A stretch of DNA of 64,000 nucleotides from Luteimonas marina (GCF_007859325.1 NZ_VOHK01000004.1:248001-312000), one strand, 5' to 3'; positions 20,726 to 31,510 are shown, counted from the stretch's first letter. Program-made: numbers and translations. Notes: generated from the letters alone by a model not told the origin.

Positions 20726-21333
20726 GCCCGGGCCTCCACTTCGCGCGCCGACAGCAGCCGCTCGACGTGGCGCGCCAGCAGGTCCACCTCGATGTTCACC
20801 ACGTCGCCGCGCGCGGCCTGCGAGAACCCGGTGTGCGCCAGCGTATGCGGCACCAGCGCCACCTCGAAGCCGTGCGGCGACACCGCGTTGACCGTCAGGC
20901 TGACGCCGTCGACGCAGATCGAGCCCTTCAGCGCGATGTATTTCAGCAACTGCTCCGGGGCGAAGAACGTCCAGCGCTGGGCACCGGTATCGTCCTCGAT
21001 GCCGGTCACCGCGCCGACGCCGTCGACGTGACCGCTGACCAGGTGCCCGCCGAGCCGGTCGCCGAGCCGCAGCGCGCGTTCGAGGTTGAGCGCGCGGTCA
21101 ATGGGCAGCGTGCCCAGCGTGGTCAGCGACAGCGTCTCGGCCGAGACATCGGCCTCGAAATGCGTGGCGTCGAACGCCACCACCGTCAGGCACACGCCGT
21201 TGACGGCGATGCTTTCGCCGAGCGCGACGTCGCCGGCCGGCAGCGTGCCGAACGCGATGCGCACGCGCGCATCGTCATCGCGCGCCTCGCGCGACGCCAG
21301 CGCGCCGACTCCCTCGATCAATCCCGTGAACAT
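20722..21333 (-). CDS. ribE: Riboflavin synthase
   Basis: This 203-residue protein begins MFTGLIEGVG and has two lumazine-binding repeats, each with a GESIAVNGVCLTV- or KGSICVDGVSLTVN-type motif. LGGHLVSGHVDGVG lies in the middle. It dismutates two lumazines to riboflavin. It is the first gene after the FMN riboswitch. The open frame extends upstream through the riboswitch, but ATG 21333 is the conserved start. Confidence 0.95.
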   Translation of the reverse strand: MFTGLIEGVGALASREARDDDARVRIAFGTLPAGDVALGESIAVNGVCLTVVAFDATHFEADVSAETLSLTTLGTLPIDRALNLERALRLGDRLGGHLVSGHVDGVGAVTGIEDDTGAQRWTFFAPEQLLKYIALKGSICVDGVSLTVNAVSPHGFEVALVPHTLAHTGFSQAARGDVVNIEVDLLARHVERLLSAREVEARA

Positions 21334-21402
21334 GGTCCGTTTCCCGCATGGCGGCAAACGCCCGCAGGGCGCGATGCACGCGCGGCGCGGCCGCGCATGG
21401 TC

Positions 21403-21559
21403 GTCTTCTTCCATCCGGACTGTGACCGTCGGCTCCGGCATCTCACCGGATCTGCTGACCCTGCGACGGGCAGGCCGCCGCAGGCGCTCGCGGGCTCGTG
21501 GATGCGCCTTGCGACGATCCACCTACCGCCGGTGGGGAATTCCGCCCCGCCCTGAAGAC
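21403..21559 (-). promoter_or_regulatory. FMN (RFN) riboswitch upstream of ribE
   Basis: Read on the minus strand, the region has the conserved RFN order. The P1 arm is GTCTTC (21559-21554), followed by AGGGCGGGGCGGAATTCCCC and ACCGGCGGTAGGT. Then come AGCCCGCGAGC, GGTCAGCAGATCCGGTGAGA and GCCGGAGCCGACGGTCACAG. TCCGGATGGAAGAAGAC closes P1 (GAAGAC, 21408-21403). The 69 bp between it and the ribE ATG can form GC-rich alternatives for an expression platform. FMN binding is expected to reduce ribE-ribBA-ribH expression. Confidence 0.96.
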
Positions 21560-21691
21560 ATCTGCATGGTGTGTGGTGCCGGCCGCGGCCGGCGCGCGCA
21601 TTCTACCGCAGCGGCCCGGGGCAGGCCGCGTCCGCCCAATGGCCCTGCAAGGTCCATCGCCAACGCCATCCCGAACGCGAATGTCATCCCT

Positions 21692-21776
21692 GAACTTGTC
21701 ATCCCGAGCGCAGCGAGGGATCTACTGTCCGACGTCGAAAGGCAAGATCCCTCGCTGCGCTCGGGATGACAAGTTC
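21692..21776. repeat. Family II inverted repeat upstream of the FMN riboswitch
   Basis: GAACTTGTCATCCCGAGCGC and its inverse GCGCTCGGGATGACAAGTTC enclose GGGATCT/AGATCCC and a short loop. The remaining parts of the 538-bp gap 21334-21871 are the riboswitch, a stretch with further GTCATCCC and AAGTTCAGG fragments, and no gene. Confidence 0.82.
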
Positions 21777-21871
21777 AGGGCTGGCGAGTTCAGGCAATAC
21801 AAGTTCAGGCAGTAGCAGATCCTTCGCGGAACCTGCCCCGGGGCATGGCCGAAGGGCTCGGAACGACAGGC

Positions 21872-22903
21872 TCAGTCTTCCGGTTGCCGGGACCTCGACA
21901 GCCATTGGCCGCCGGCAGGCGGGTCCCGCCGCCGGTAGCCCTCCAGCACCGCGTCGATGATCCGCGTGGTGCGCGCCCCCGACATCCCGGTCGACGGACA
22001 CCGCCCCTCGCCGCGCAACTCGGCGACGAGGGTCTCCACCAGCGGCAGCTGGATGTGCTGCGGATTGGCGATGTCGAAACGCTGCGTGCCATCCGCGCCC
22101 TCGAGTTCGACCGGCACCTCGTCGAAGGTAGCGAAGCGCAGCAGGCCGCGGTCGCCGCTGATCTCGACCTCGTCGCGGCGCGCATCGCTGCAGAAGCACC
22201 AGTCGCCCTCGCCGCGCACGCCGCCATCGAACGCGAACGCCATCGCCACCGTGTCCTCGGCCGGATAGGCGCCGGACACCGACGCCGCACGGCCCGACAC
22301 GTCCACGATCGGCCCGAACAGGAAATCCAGCAGGTCCAGCGCGTGGCTGCCGAGGTCGACGAACAGTCCGCCGCCGGCGACCTCCGGACGCACGCGCCAC
22401 GGCAGCGCGGCGCCATCGGTATAGCGCGGGTCGAGCGGCCGGTGCAGGACCACGCGCACCCGCCGCGGCGTGCCGATGGCGCCCGCGGCCAGCAGCTCGC
22501 GCACCTTCAGGAAGCGCGGCAGCGCGCGCCGGTAGTAGGCCACGAACAGCGGCATCCCGGTCGCGCGGCTGGCCTCGAGCATCGCCTCGCACTCGCCGGC
22601 GTCGAGCGCCATCGGCTTCTCGACATAGACCGGCTTGCCGGCGCGCATCGCGGCGATCGCGTACTGCGCATGGGTCGACGGCGGCGTCGCCACGTAGACC
22701 GCATCGACCCCGGGATCGTGGATCAGCGCATCGGCATCGTCGTACCAGCGCGGCACGCCGTGGCGCCGCGCATAGTCCTGGGCCTTGCGGCCGTCGCGAC
22801 GCATCACCGCCGCCAGCGACGAACCGCGCGCCTGCTGCAGCGCGGGGCCGCTCTTGACCTCGGTGACGTCGCCGCAGCCGACGATGCCCCAGCGCAGGCT
22901 CAT
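21872..22903 (-). CDS. Gfo/Idh/MocA-family NAD(P)-dependent oxidoreductase
   Basis: This 343-residue protein has an N-terminal Rossmann fold (WGIVGCGDVTEVKSGPA) and the family EKP motif (KPVYVEKPMALD). The C-terminal alpha/beta domain has a GGGLFVDLGSHALDLL segment. Family members oxidise or reduce sugar and inositol-type substrates, and the specific substrate is unknown. The ATG overlaps the upstream methyltransferase stop by 4 bp. The pair sits between ribD and the riboswitch, on the same strand as both, and has no obvious role in riboflavin synthesis. Confidence 0.82.
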   Translation of the reverse strand: MSLRWGIVGCGDVTEVKSGPALQQARGSSLAAVMRRDGRKAQDYARRHGVPRWYDDADALIHDPGVDAVYVATPPSTHAQYAIAAMRAGKPVYVEKPMALDAGECEAMLEASRATGMPLFVAYYRRALPRFLKVRELLAAGAIGTPRRVRVVLHRPLDPRYTDGAALPWRVRPEVAGGGLFVDLGSHALDLLDFLFGPIVDVSGRAASVSGAYPAEDTVAMAFAFDGGVRGEGDWCFCSDARRDEVEISGDRGLLRFATFDEVPVELEGADGTQRFDIANPQHIQLPLVETLVAELRGEGRCPSTGMSGARTTRIIDAVLEGYRRRDPPAGGQWLSRSRQPED

Positions 22904-23652
22904 GGCTTCCTCCGCGCGTGCACGAACATCGGCCACTGCAGGTGGCGCGTGGCCGCGGGATCGCCCCACGCGCGCGCGATCGCGTCCGCGTGCTGCGCGA
23001 CGGGATCGATGCCGGTCGCCTCGCGGAAGCGCCGCGTCGCCGAATAGCTGGAGAAGTAGCCCAGCAGGCGCGGCAGCGGCCAGTCGGCGCGCAGGGTCCA
23101 GCGCGGCGCATCGATGGCGGGGAACGGCCATGCGTAGCCGGCGTAGGCCGCGTCGACCTGCGCGCGTTCCGGCGGCCAGTACGGGCGGATGTCGGCGGCG
23201 AACGCACCGACCGCATCGCCCAGTTCGTCCGGCACTTCGATGTCCTGGTAGCCCCACGCCAGCAGCACGCCGCCCGGGCGCAGCACCCGCGCGCATTCGG
23301 CGAAGTAGCGGTCGCGGTCGAACCAGTGCAGCGCCTGCGCGACGCAGGCCGCATCGGCGCAGGCGTCGGGCAGGCTGCACTGCTCGGCCGGTTCGACGGC
23401 GAAGATCACGTTCGCGGGCGCGCGGGCGCGCGCGATCTGTTCGGCGCTGGGATCGGTGGCGTGGACCTGCGCGAAACGCGGCGCCAGTCCGCGCGTGGCC
23501 TGGCCGCTGCCGCAGCCGGCTTCCCAGGCCAGTCCGCGTGTGGGGAGGACGGATGCGATCCAGTCGAACAGCGCCGCGGGATATTCCGGGCGCGCGTCGG
23601 CGTACGCGCCCGCAACCGCCGAGAAGTGGTCCTTGAACATCGCCTGCCCCAT
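22900..23652 (-). CDS. Class I SAM-dependent methyltransferase
   Basis: This 250-residue protein shows the SAM-binding motif WEAGCGSGQATRGLA, a second-strand acidic region HATDPSAEQIARAR, and VAQALHWFD then RVLRPGGVLLAWGY. It resembles the Tam/ubiE-like small-molecule methyltransferases. The start may be 23652 (MGQAM) or 23640 (MFKDHF). The latter matches the family N-terminus (FxxxAxxYAxxRPEYP) as well. Substrate unknown. It is coupled to the oxidoreductase downstream. Confidence 0.82.
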   Translation of the reverse strand: MGQAMFKDHFSAVAGAYADARPEYPAALFDWIASVLPTRGLAWEAGCGSGQATRGLAPRFAQVHATDPSAEQIARARAPANVIFAVEPAEQCSLPDACADAACVAQALHWFDRDRYFAECARVLRPGGVLLAWGYQDIEVPDELGDAVGAFAADIRPYWPPERAQVDAAYAGYAWPFPAIDAPRWTLRADWPLPRLLGYFSSYSATRRFREATGIDPVAQHADAIARAWGDPAATRHLQWPMFVHARRKP

Positions 23653-23713
23653 CGCGCCACCTTACCCGATGGCAAGGCCGACGGCCTGCGACACAGGTCG
23701 CCTTCCGATGCGT

Positions 23714-24808
23714 CTATGCAGTGCGCGGATGCAGCAGCAGCCGCAGGTCGTCGCCGATGCGGCGGGTCTCGACCATGCGCATCTGCAGCCGCTGCGCCAT
23801 CTCGGTGAAGCCGAGGCCGCCGAACAGGGGGCGCGCGGTGTCGCCCAGCACCACCGGCGCCACGTACAGCAGCAGTTCGTCGACCAGGCCCGCCATGAGC
23901 AGCGCGCCGGCCAGCGTCGCGCCGGTCTCGACGTGCACGTCGTTGACCTCGCGCTGCGCGAGCAGGGCCAGCACCGCCTGCAGGTCGAACTTTCCGCCCT
24001 TGACCGGAACCGCCGCGCGATCCGCGGCCAGTTCGCGCGGCGGCTTGGCGTCGGGCGCGTGCAGGTACAGCGTCGGCGCATCGCCCTCGCGCACCTTGCC
24101 GCGCGCGACGGTGGCGAGCCCGGGATCGAGCACCACGCGCAGCGGCGCGACGAATTCCCGCGGCTCGTCGAAGCGCACGGTCAGCGAGGGATCGTCGGCC
24201 AGCACCGTGCCGGCGCCGGTCAGGATCGCCCCGGCGCGCGCGCGCCAGCGCATCACGTCGGCGCGCGAGGCTTCGCCGCTGATCCACTTCGAATCGCCAC
24301 TCGCCATCGCGGTGCGGCCGTCGAGGCTGCAGGCCAGCTTGACCCGCACCCACGGCCGCCCGCGCTCGATCCGCGACAGGAAGCCGTTGTTGAGCGTGCG
24401 CGCCTGCGCTTCCATCAGCCCGACGCCGACGTCGATGCCGGCGTCGCGCAGCCTGGCGAAGCCGCGGCCGTCGACTTTCGGAAACGGATCGCGCATCGCC
24501 GCGACCACGCGCGACACGCCGGCGGCGACCAGCGCGTCCGCGCAGGGTCCGGTGTTGCCGACGTGCGCGCAGGGTTCCAGCGTGACGTAGGCGGTCGCGC
24601 CCTTCGCGCGCTCGCCCGCCGCCTGCAGCGCGAACACCTCCGCGTGCGGCCCGCCCTTGCGCTGGTGCCAGCCTTCGCCGACCACCTCGTCGCCGCGCGC
24701 GATCACGCAGCCGACCATGGGATTGGGCTTGGTGGTGTACGCCCCGCATTCGGCCAGGCGCAGGGCGCGGGCCATCATGGCGTGGTCGGTGGGGCTGAAA
24801 TCCGTCAT
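23714..24808 (-). CDS. ribD: Bifunctional riboflavin deaminase/reductase RibD
   Basis: This 364-residue protein has an N-terminal deaminase domain with the zinc ligands (GPHAEVFAL, VTLEPCAHVGNTGPCADAL) and NPMVGCVI. The C-terminal reductase domain has VKLACSLDGRTAMASGDSKWISG, GTVLADDPSLTVR and EVNDVHVETGATLAGALL. It performs the second and third steps of riboflavin synthesis. Unlike the other rib genes it lies upstream of the riboswitch, next to nrdR. Start taken at MTDFSPTDHAMM. An upstream in-frame ATG adds 16 unconserved residues. Confidence 0.93.
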   Translation of the reverse strand: MTDFSPTDHAMMARALRLAECGAYTTKPNPMVGCVIARGDEVVGEGWHQRKGGPHAEVFALQAAGERAKGATAYVTLEPCAHVGNTGPCADALVAAGVSRVVAAMRDPFPKVDGRGFARLRDAGIDVGVGLMEAQARTLNNGFLSRIERGRPWVRVKLACSLDGRTAMASGDSKWISGEASRADVMRWRARAGAILTGAGTVLADDPSLTVRFDEPREFVAPLRVVLDPGLATVARGKVREGDAPTLYLHAPDAKPPRELAADRAAVPVKGGKFDLQAVLALLAQREVNDVHVETGATLAGALLMAGLVDELLLYVAPVVLGDTARPLFGGLGFTEMAQRLQMRMVETRRIGDDLRLLLHPRTA

Positions 24809-24898
24809 GTCATTTCCGTTCCAATCGCGACACCACCCGCTGCGAACTGCCGGCAATCGCTGAAACGAGCCTGCACAGGAAGCAAGCCCATAGAGAAT

Positions 24899-24980
24899 GT
24901 CATTCCGAGCGAAGCGAGGAATCTGCTTCTGTGGCCCTTGAGTCGACGGGAAGCAGATTCCTCGCTTCGCTCGGAATGAC
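24899..24980. repeat. Family II inverted repeat between nrdR and ribD
   Basis: GTCATTCCGAGCGAAGCGAG and its inverse CTCGCTTCGCTCGGAATGAC are perfect over at least 20 bp, with an inner GAATCTGCTTC/GAAGCAGATTC and a loop of about 20 bp. This is the cleanest copy of family II in the window. It lies in the 247-bp gap 24809-25055, which shows no gene. Confidence 0.88.
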
Positions 24981-25055
24981 AGGGTCTGGTTTCAGGTCGC
25001 TGAACCGGGAAACTCCCGGGACCACCGCGTTTCTGACGCCAGCGCCCAGCCCGCA

Positions 25056-25592
25056 TCAGCGCTTCTTGCCCTTCCCCGCCGGCTTCCCGAACGGCACCAC
25101 GTCGCCGCCGCCGAGCAGCGGCAGCTGGCCTTCGCCCGGCAGGTCGCGTTCGAGCCGGTCGAGTTCCTCGCGGAAGTCGGTGATGTCCTCGAACGAGCGG
25201 TAGACCGAGGCGAAGCGCACGAAGCCGACGTGGTCGAGCTTGCGCAGTTCGGCGATCACGAATTCGCCGACGCGGCGCGACTGGATCTCGCGCTCGGTCG
25301 TCATCCGCAACTGGTGCACCACCGCGCGCACCGCCGCCTCGATCTGCTCCTCGGACACCGGGCGCTTGTGCAGCGCGCGGTCCATGCTGATGCGCAGCTT
25401 GCGCGCGTCGAACGGCTCGCGCCGGCCGTCACCCTTGATGATCACCGGCAACTTCAGCTCGATGGTCTCGAGCGTGCTGAAACGCTCGCCGCAGGCCTCG
25501 CACTCGCGCCGACGCCGGATCGTCGCGCCGTCTTCCGACGCGCGCGAGTCGATGACCTTGGTGTCCTGATGCTGGCAGAAGGGGCAGTGCAT
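25056..25592 (-). CDS. nrdR: Transcriptional repressor NrdR
   Basis: This 178-residue protein begins [17 protein letters not shown]. Its zinc ribbon has Cys3, Cys6, Cys31 and Cys34 (CPFC and CEAC), followed by an ATP-cone ([18 protein letters not shown]). It represses ribonucleotide reductase genes in response to dATP/ATP. The C-terminus is extended by a Gly/Lys-rich tail ([18 protein letters not shown]). The frame is open upstream through a simple repeat, but the conserved start is 25592. glyA-nrdR-ribD is a conserved order. Confidence 0.95.
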   Translation of the reverse strand: MHCPFCQHQDTKVIDSRASEDGATIRRRRECEACGERFSTLETIELKLPVIIKGDGRREPFDARKLRISMDRALHKRPVSEEQIEAAVRAVVHQLRMTTEREIQSRRVGEFVIAELRKLDHVGFVRFASVYRSFEDITDFREELDRLERDLPGEGQLPLLGGGDVVPFGKPAGKGKKR

Positions 25593-25595
25593 GAA

Positions 25596-25735
25596 GAGCA
25601 GTGATTCGTGATTCGTGATTGGTGGTCTGTGGTTGATGGTTGGTAGTTGGAAATTGGTGATGCAGGAACTTGATCCGGATAAGGCGCTTTTCGCCCTTAC
25701 CGAATCACCGATCACCAATTACCAATCACCGCTTT
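25596..25735. repeat. Family V low-complexity repeat between glyA and nrdR
   Basis: Tandem GTGATTCGTGATTGGTGGT-type units on the left are answered by ACCGATCACCAATTACCAATCACC-type units on the right, giving an imperfect inverted repeat. Between them lies a GGATAAGGCGC/GCCCTTACC hairpin. It is AT-richer than its surroundings. The same GATTGGTGATTGGTGATT words occur inside purL (57632-57668). Confidence 0.72.
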
Positions 25736-27019
25736 TCAGCCATACACCGGAAACTCCCGGCACTGCTTCGTCACGTTCTCGCGCACCGTCGCCAGCACGC
25801 CCTCGTCTTCCGGGGCATCCAGCACGTCGCAGATCCAGTTCGCCAGGGCGACGCAGTCGGCCTCGCCATAGCCGCGCGTGGTCACCGCGGGGGTGCCGAT
25901 GCGCAGGCCGGAGGTGACGAAGGGTTTCTGCGGGTCGTTGGGCACCGCATTCTTGTTCACGGTGATGTGCGCCTTGCCCAGCGCTTCCTCGGCGGCCTTG
26001 CCGGTGATCGGCTTGCCGATCATGTCGACCAGCATCAGGTGGTTCTCGGTCCCGCCGGAGACGATCTTGTAGCCGCGCGCGATGATGGTCTTCGCCATCG
26101 CCTGCGCGTTCTTCACCACCTGCGCCTGGTAGGCCTTGAATTCAGGCTCCAGCGCCTCCTTGAACGCCACCGCCTTGGCGGCGATGACGTGCATCAGCGG
26201 GCCGCCCTGGATGCCGGGGAAGACGATGCTCTGCAGCTTCTTGGTGATGTCGGCGAAGGCCTCGCCCGCGCCCTGTTCGCTGGCGACGATGATGCCGCCG
26301 CGCGGGCCGCGCAGGGTCTTGTGGGTGGTCGAGGTGACCACATGCGCGTGCGGCACCGGGTTCGGGTACACGCCGGCGGCGACCAGGCCGGCCACGTGCG
26401 CCATGTCGACGAACAGCAGCGCGCCGACCTTGTCGGCGATGGCGCGGAAGCGCGCCCAGTCGATCTTCTGCGAGTACGCGCTGAAGCCGGCCACGACCAT
26501 CTTCGGCCTGTGCTCCAGCGCCAGCTTCTCGACTTCGTCGTAGTCGATCAGGCCGTCGTCGTTCACGCCGTACTGCACGGCGTTGAACAGCTTGCCCGAG
26601 GCGTTGACCTTGGCGCCGTGGGTCAGGTGGCCGCCGTGGGCCAGCGACATGCCGAGGATGGTGTCGCCCGGCTGCAGCAGGGCGAAGTAGACGGCCTGGT
26701 TGGCCTGCGAGCCGGAATGCGGCTGCACGTTGGCGTACATTCCTTCCGTGGAGCCCGCCCCGAACAGCTGCTTCAGGCGATCGATGGCCAACTGCTCGGC
26801 CACGTCCACGTACTCGCAGCCGCCGTAGTAGCGCTTGCCCGGGTAGCCTTCGGCGTACTTGTTGGTCAGCTGGCTGCCCTGCGCCTCCATCACCCGGGGG
26901 CTGCAGTAGTTTTCCGACGCGATCAGCTCGACGTGGTCTTCCTGGCGGCGGACCTCGGACGCGATCGCCGCGGCGAGTTCGGGGTCGTAGCCTTCGATAC
27001 GGGCATCGCGGGAAAACAT
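25736..27019 (-). CDS. glyA: Serine hydroxymethyltransferase
   Basis: This 427-residue PLP enzyme has [49 protein letters not shown] and the PLP-lysine motif [13 protein letters not shown]. It interconverts serine and glycine with tetrahydrofolate, supplying one-carbon units. The start is ATG 27019, with GGAG 5 bp upstream. A GTG two codons earlier lacks spacing for a ribosome-binding site. No riboswitch is seen upstream. Confidence 0.96.
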   Translation of the reverse strand: MFSRDARIEGYDPELAAAIASEVRRQEDHVELIASENYCSPRVMEAQGSQLTNKYAEGYPGKRYYGGCEYVDVAEQLAIDRLKQLFGAGSTEGMYANVQPHSGSQANQAVYFALLQPGDTILGMSLAHGGHLTHGAKVNASGKLFNAVQYGVNDDGLIDYDEVEKLALEHRPKMVVAGFSAYSQKIDWARFRAIADKVGALLFVDMAHVAGLVAAGVYPNPVPHAHVVTSTTHKTLRGPRGGIIVASEQGAGEAFADITKKLQSIVFPGIQGGPLMHVIAAKAVAFKEALEPEFKAYQAQVVKNAQAMAKTIIARGYKIVSGGTENHLMLVDMIGKPITGKAAEEALGKAHITVNKNAVPNDPQKPFVTSGLRIGTPAVTTRGYGEADCVALANWICDVLDAPEDEGVLATVRENVTKQCREFPVYG

Positions 27020-27091
27020 CGGCACTCCGGGGAAAGGGGGACGCCCGGGATTGTACCCGCCTGGCCTCGGGGGGCGACGGGCGGCGGCTGG

Positions 27092-27139
27092 CCCCCACCC
27101 CAGCCCTCCCCCGCCTGCGGGGGAGGGCTGGGGTGGGGG
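27092..27139. repeat. Family I repeat, compact single-hairpin form
   Basis: CCCCCACCCCAGCCCTCCCC and its exact inverse GGGGAGGGCTGGGGTGGGGG surround a CGCCTGCG centre, giving a nearly perfect 48-bp palindrome. It lies upstream of glyA. It may be a collapsed version of the two-arm elements. Confidence 0.85.
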
Positions 27140-27165
27140 CCACCAGCGCGCGGCGCAGCACCACG

Positions 27166-27192
27166 AAAAAAGGCGCGCCCCCGGGGCGCGCC
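27166..27192 (-). terminator. Intrinsic terminator of the RcnB-like gene
   Basis: On the minus strand a GGCGCGCCCC/GGGGCGCGCC stem is followed by six U residues (AAAAAA at 27166-27171 on the plus strand). It lies about 25 bp past the stop of the gene at 27218-27730. Confidence 0.85.
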
Positions 27193-27217
27193 TTTCCGTC
27201 GATCCCGCAACTGCCGG

Positions 27218-27730
27218 TCAGCGGTGCAGGATCAGGTCCGCGATCAGGCCGGTGGCGATCGCGACCAGCAGGTAGTCGCCATAGTCGTCGCGCATCCAGC
27301 GGTAGCCGCGCGGCGGGTGGCGCAGGCCGTAGCCGCGATAGTCGTTCACCACGTAGATCGGGCGCTGGTAGTGGTGGACATAGCCGCCCCGCGCCCAGCG
27401 CGGCGGTGCGACGTAGCGCGGCGCCGGATGGTAGTGGCGGACGACCGGACGGTGGTGCACCACCCGGACCGGCGCGCGGTAGGCGCGGCCGTAGGCGTAG
27501 TCGCGCCTGCCGTCGCGATGGTCGCGCCGATCATGGCGGCGGTCATGGCGGTAATCGCGGCGATCGTCCCGGCGCGCCTCGCGATGGTCGCGGCGGTCAT
27601 CCCGGCGCTCATGGTCGCGATGATGGCCATGACCCTGGCGGCCGCGACGGTCATTGTCGGCGAATACGGGCGCGGCGACGGTTGCCAGCGCCAGCGCAAG
27701 GGCGGTTCCCCACTTCAGCTTCAGGTTCAT
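27218..27730 (-). CDS. RcnB-family periplasmic protein with an Arg/Asp/His-rich region
   Basis: This 170-residue protein has a signal peptide (about 1-24, VFA|DN). A strongly charged low-complexity region of RRD, RRDH and HRD repeats follows (about 26-78), then a His/Tyr-rich middle. The C-terminal RcnB-like core has VVNDYRGYGLRHPPRGYRW and DYLLVAIATGLIADLIL. E. coli RcnB affects nickel/cobalt homeostasis. A metal role here is plausible given the His content but not shown. It has its own terminator and is divergent from ettA. Confidence 0.8.
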   Translation of the reverse strand: MNLKLKWGTALALALATVAAPVFADNDRRGRQGHGHHRDHERRDDRRDHREARRDDRRDYRHDRRHDRRDHRDGRRDYAYGRAYRAPVRVVHHRPVVRHYHPAPRYVAPPRWARGGYVHHYQRPIYVVNDYRGYGLRHPPRGYRWMRDDYGDYLLVAIATGLIADLILHR

Positions 27731-27894
27731 GGCGTCCTCCGATGGATCCTGTCTGCGCCCCCGCTCCCCGGGATGGCGTGGGATCGACTATCCACCCGCG
27801 AGCCTGAATCGCGACTCCCTGCAACCGTTTGCAGGGAGGCCGCGCTCACGCGTGTTTAACGACTGCTCAGCGAGGCCGCGCGGGCACGAACCGC

Positions 27895-27900
27895 TATAAT
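27895..27900 (+). promoter_or_regulatory. Consensus -10 (TATAAT) for ettA
   Basis: A perfect TATAAT lies 80 bp upstream of the ettA ATG in the 249-bp divergent gap with the RcnB-like gene. The -35 position is GC-rich with no consensus match, so the box is suggestive only. Confidence 0.45.
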
Positions 27901-27979
27901 CCAGCGGATCCCGATCCACCCTTCCCCGCCGGTCCGCGCCCTCCGCGCGGGTCTCGGTCGCGTGCAACCCGGAGCCCCC

Positions 27980-29642
<1,663 letters not shown>

Positions 29643-29644
<2 letters not shown>

Positions 29645-29697
29645 GGCAGGCACTGCCTGCCTCGGCAACGGCCCGCGCAAAGCGCGGCTGCCGTTGC
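29643..29697 (+). terminator. Two hairpins directly after ettA
   Basis: GAGGCAGGCA/TGCCTGCCTC overlaps the ettA stop codon. It is followed by GGCAACGGCCGCGC-type arms pairing to about 29697. There is no U tract, so this may stabilise the 3' end or need Rho rather than act as an intrinsic terminator. A partial family II-like sequence follows to 29740. Confidence 0.4.
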
Positions 29698-29788
29698 GTC
29701 ATCCCGACCCCGGACTTGATCCGGGGGAGGGATCTCGCCAGGGAAACCCGGTTATCACCTCGGTATTCGCCCATACGATGAGGCCACC

Positions 29789-30526
29789 ATGACCATCGAA
29801 CACGCCTCCGAACTCGAAGGCCTGCGCCGCGCCGGGGCGCTGGTGGCCTCGGTCCTGTCGTCGATGCGCGACTCGGCGGTCGCGGGGGTGCGTTCGCGCG
29901 ATCTCGATGCGTTTGGCGCCGAGCTGATGCGCAAGGCCGGCGCCCGCTCCGCGCCGCAGCTGACCTACGGATTCCCGGGCGCGACCTGCATCAGCCTCAA
30001 CCGCGTCGTCGCGCACGGCATCCCGGACGACGCCATCCTGCGCGACGGCGACCTGGTGAACATCGACGTCTCCGCGGAACTCGACGGCTATTTCGCCGAC
30101 ACCGGTGCAAGCTTCACCGTCGGCACGCCGTCGCCCGGCCAGCAGCGGCTGCTCGACGCCACCCACGAGGCGCGCGACGCCGCCATCGCGCAGCTGCGCG
30201 CGGGCGAACGGATCAACGGCATCGGCAGGACCATCGAATCGACCGCCTCGCGCCGCGGCCTGCGCGTGATCCGCAACCTCGGCAGCCACGGCGTCGGCCG
30301 CGCGCTGCACGAAGCCCCCGGGCACATCCCGGGCCACTACGAGCCGCGCGACACGCGCCGCCTGCACGAAGGCATGGTGATCACGGTCGAGCCCTTCCTC
30401 GCCACCCACTGCAACCGCGCCGACGAAGCCGACGACGGCTGGTCGCTGTTCTGCCGGCGCGGTTTCGCCGCCCAGTTCGAGCATACGGTCGTGGTCACCT
30501 CCGCCGAACCGATCGTGGTGACCTGA
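29789..30526 (+). CDS. map: Type I methionine aminopeptidase
   Basis: This 245-residue enzyme has all five metal ligands of the pita-bread fold. They are D in [21 protein letters not shown] (two Asp), H in [17 protein letters not shown] in GMVITVEPF and E in QFEHTVVV. The substrate His is in VVAHGIP. It removes the initiator Met from nascent proteins. The usual housekeeping map lies next to rpsB, and this copy next to pyrF could be a second Map paralogue, as I recall from Xanthomonas. There is no N-terminal zinc extension. Confidence 0.9.
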   Translation: MTIEHASELEGLRRAGALVASVLSSMRDSAVAGVRSRDLDAFGAELMRKAGARSAPQLTYGFPGATCISLNRVVAHGIPDDAILRDGDLVNIDVSAELDGYFADTGASFTVGTPSPGQQRLLDATHEARDAAIAQLRAGERINGIGRTIESTASRRGLRVIRNLGSHGVGRALHEAPGHIPGHYEPRDTRRLHEGMVITVEPFLATHCNRADEADDGWSLFCRRGFAAQFEHTVVVTSAEPIVVT

Positions 30527-30546
30527 ACGCAACGGGAGAGTTGGAC

Positions 30547-31362
30547 ATGGGCTTCATGCAAGCGCTGAGGAACCGCTGGAACTCCGCCGACACGCTGGTC
30601 TGCGTGGGCCTGGACCCGGATCCGGCGAAGTTCCCCGACGCCTTCGTCGACGACGATGACGCACTGTTCTCCTTCTGCCGCGACATCGTCGATGCCACCG
30701 CGCAGTACGCCTGCGCGTTCAAGCCGCAGATCGCCTATTTCGCCGCGCACAACGGCGGCGAAGCCGCGCTGCAGCGGCTGATCGCGCATATCAACGGCAG
30801 CCATCCCGACGTGCCGGTGATCCTCGACGCCAAGCGCGGCGACATCGGCAGCACCGCTGAGCAGTACGCGACGGAGGCCTTCGAACGCTTCGGCGCCGAC
30901 GCGGTGACGCTCAATCCCTACATGGGTCGCGATTCGGCCGATCCGTTCCTGCAGCGCTTTGACCGCGGCTGCATCTTCCTCTGCCACACCTCCAACCCCG
31001 GCGCACGCGACTTCCAGGAGCTCGACGTCGGCGGCGAACCGCTGTACCAGCACATCGCGCGCACCATCGCCGGCGAATGGAACGCGGCCGGCAACTGCGC
31101 GCTGGTGGTCGGCGCGACGTTTCCGGAGGAACTGAAGGTCATCCGCGGCATCGTCGGCGACATGCCGCTGCTGATCCCGGGCGTCGGCGCGCAGGGCGGC
31201 GACGTCGAGGCCGTGGTGCGCAACGGCGCCACCGCAGACGGCACCGGGCTGATGATCAACTCCTCGCGCGGGATCCTCTACGCCTCCTCCGGCGCGGGCT
31301 ATGCTGAAGCCGCCGCGGATGCGGCCCGGGAGCTGCGTGACGCGATCAACCGCTGTCGCTGA
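30547..31362 (+). CDS. pyrF: Orotidine 5'-phosphate decarboxylase (class II)
   Basis: This 271-residue enzyme has the class II OMP decarboxylase active-site motif [16 protein letters not shown] with the catalytic Lys-Asp pair. It also has CVGLDPDP at the N-terminus, [10 protein letters not shown], and [11 protein letters not shown] near the C-terminus. It makes UMP from OMP. Start at ATG 30547 with GGGAG upstream. A TTG two codons earlier is less likely. It lies 20 bp after map. Confidence 0.94.
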   Translation: MGFMQALRNRWNSADTLVCVGLDPDPAKFPDAFVDDDDALFSFCRDIVDATAQYACAFKPQIAYFAAHNGGEAALQRLIAHINGSHPDVPVILDAKRGDIGSTAEQYATEAFERFGADAVTLNPYMGRDSADPFLQRFDRGCIFLCHTSNPGARDFQELDVGGEPLYQHIARTIAGEWNAAGNCALVVGATFPEELKVIRGIVGDMPLLIPGVGAQGGDVEAVVRNGATADGTGLMINSSRGILYASSGAGYAEAAADAARELRDAINRCR

Positions 31363-31420
31363 TCGCGACTGAAGCCGCTCCTACGCCGGAGGTCCTGCAG
31401 GAGCGGCTTCAGCCGCGATC
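31361..31420. repeat. Family IV inverted repeat at the end of pyrF
   Basis: GATCGCGACTGAAGCCGCTC and an inverse arm GAGCGGCTTCAGCCGCGATC flank a short centre. It overlaps the last two bases of the pyrF stop codon, so its hairpin begins at the translation stop. Confidence 0.82.
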
Positions 31421-31439
31421 CCCGGAAGTGCGTCGAACT

Positions 31440-31510
31440 GTCATCCCGAGCGCAGCGAGGGATCTTCGATTCCCCGACAAAAGCAGATCCCTCGCTCCGC
31501 TCGGGATGAC
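31440..31510. repeat. Family II inverted repeat in the pyrF-pncB gap
   Basis: GTCATCCCGAGCGCAGCGAG and its near-inverse CTCGCTCCGCTCGGGATGAC enclose GGATCT/AGATCC. Together with the family IV and III copies it fills most of the 282-bp convergent gap 31363-31644, which has no gene. Confidence 0.83.

Noticed and set aside
25593..25718. N-terminal extension of NrdR through the simple repeat
   Set aside because: NrdR proteins start MHCPFC. The extension is translated low-complexity repeat and lies upstream of the zinc ribbon start.
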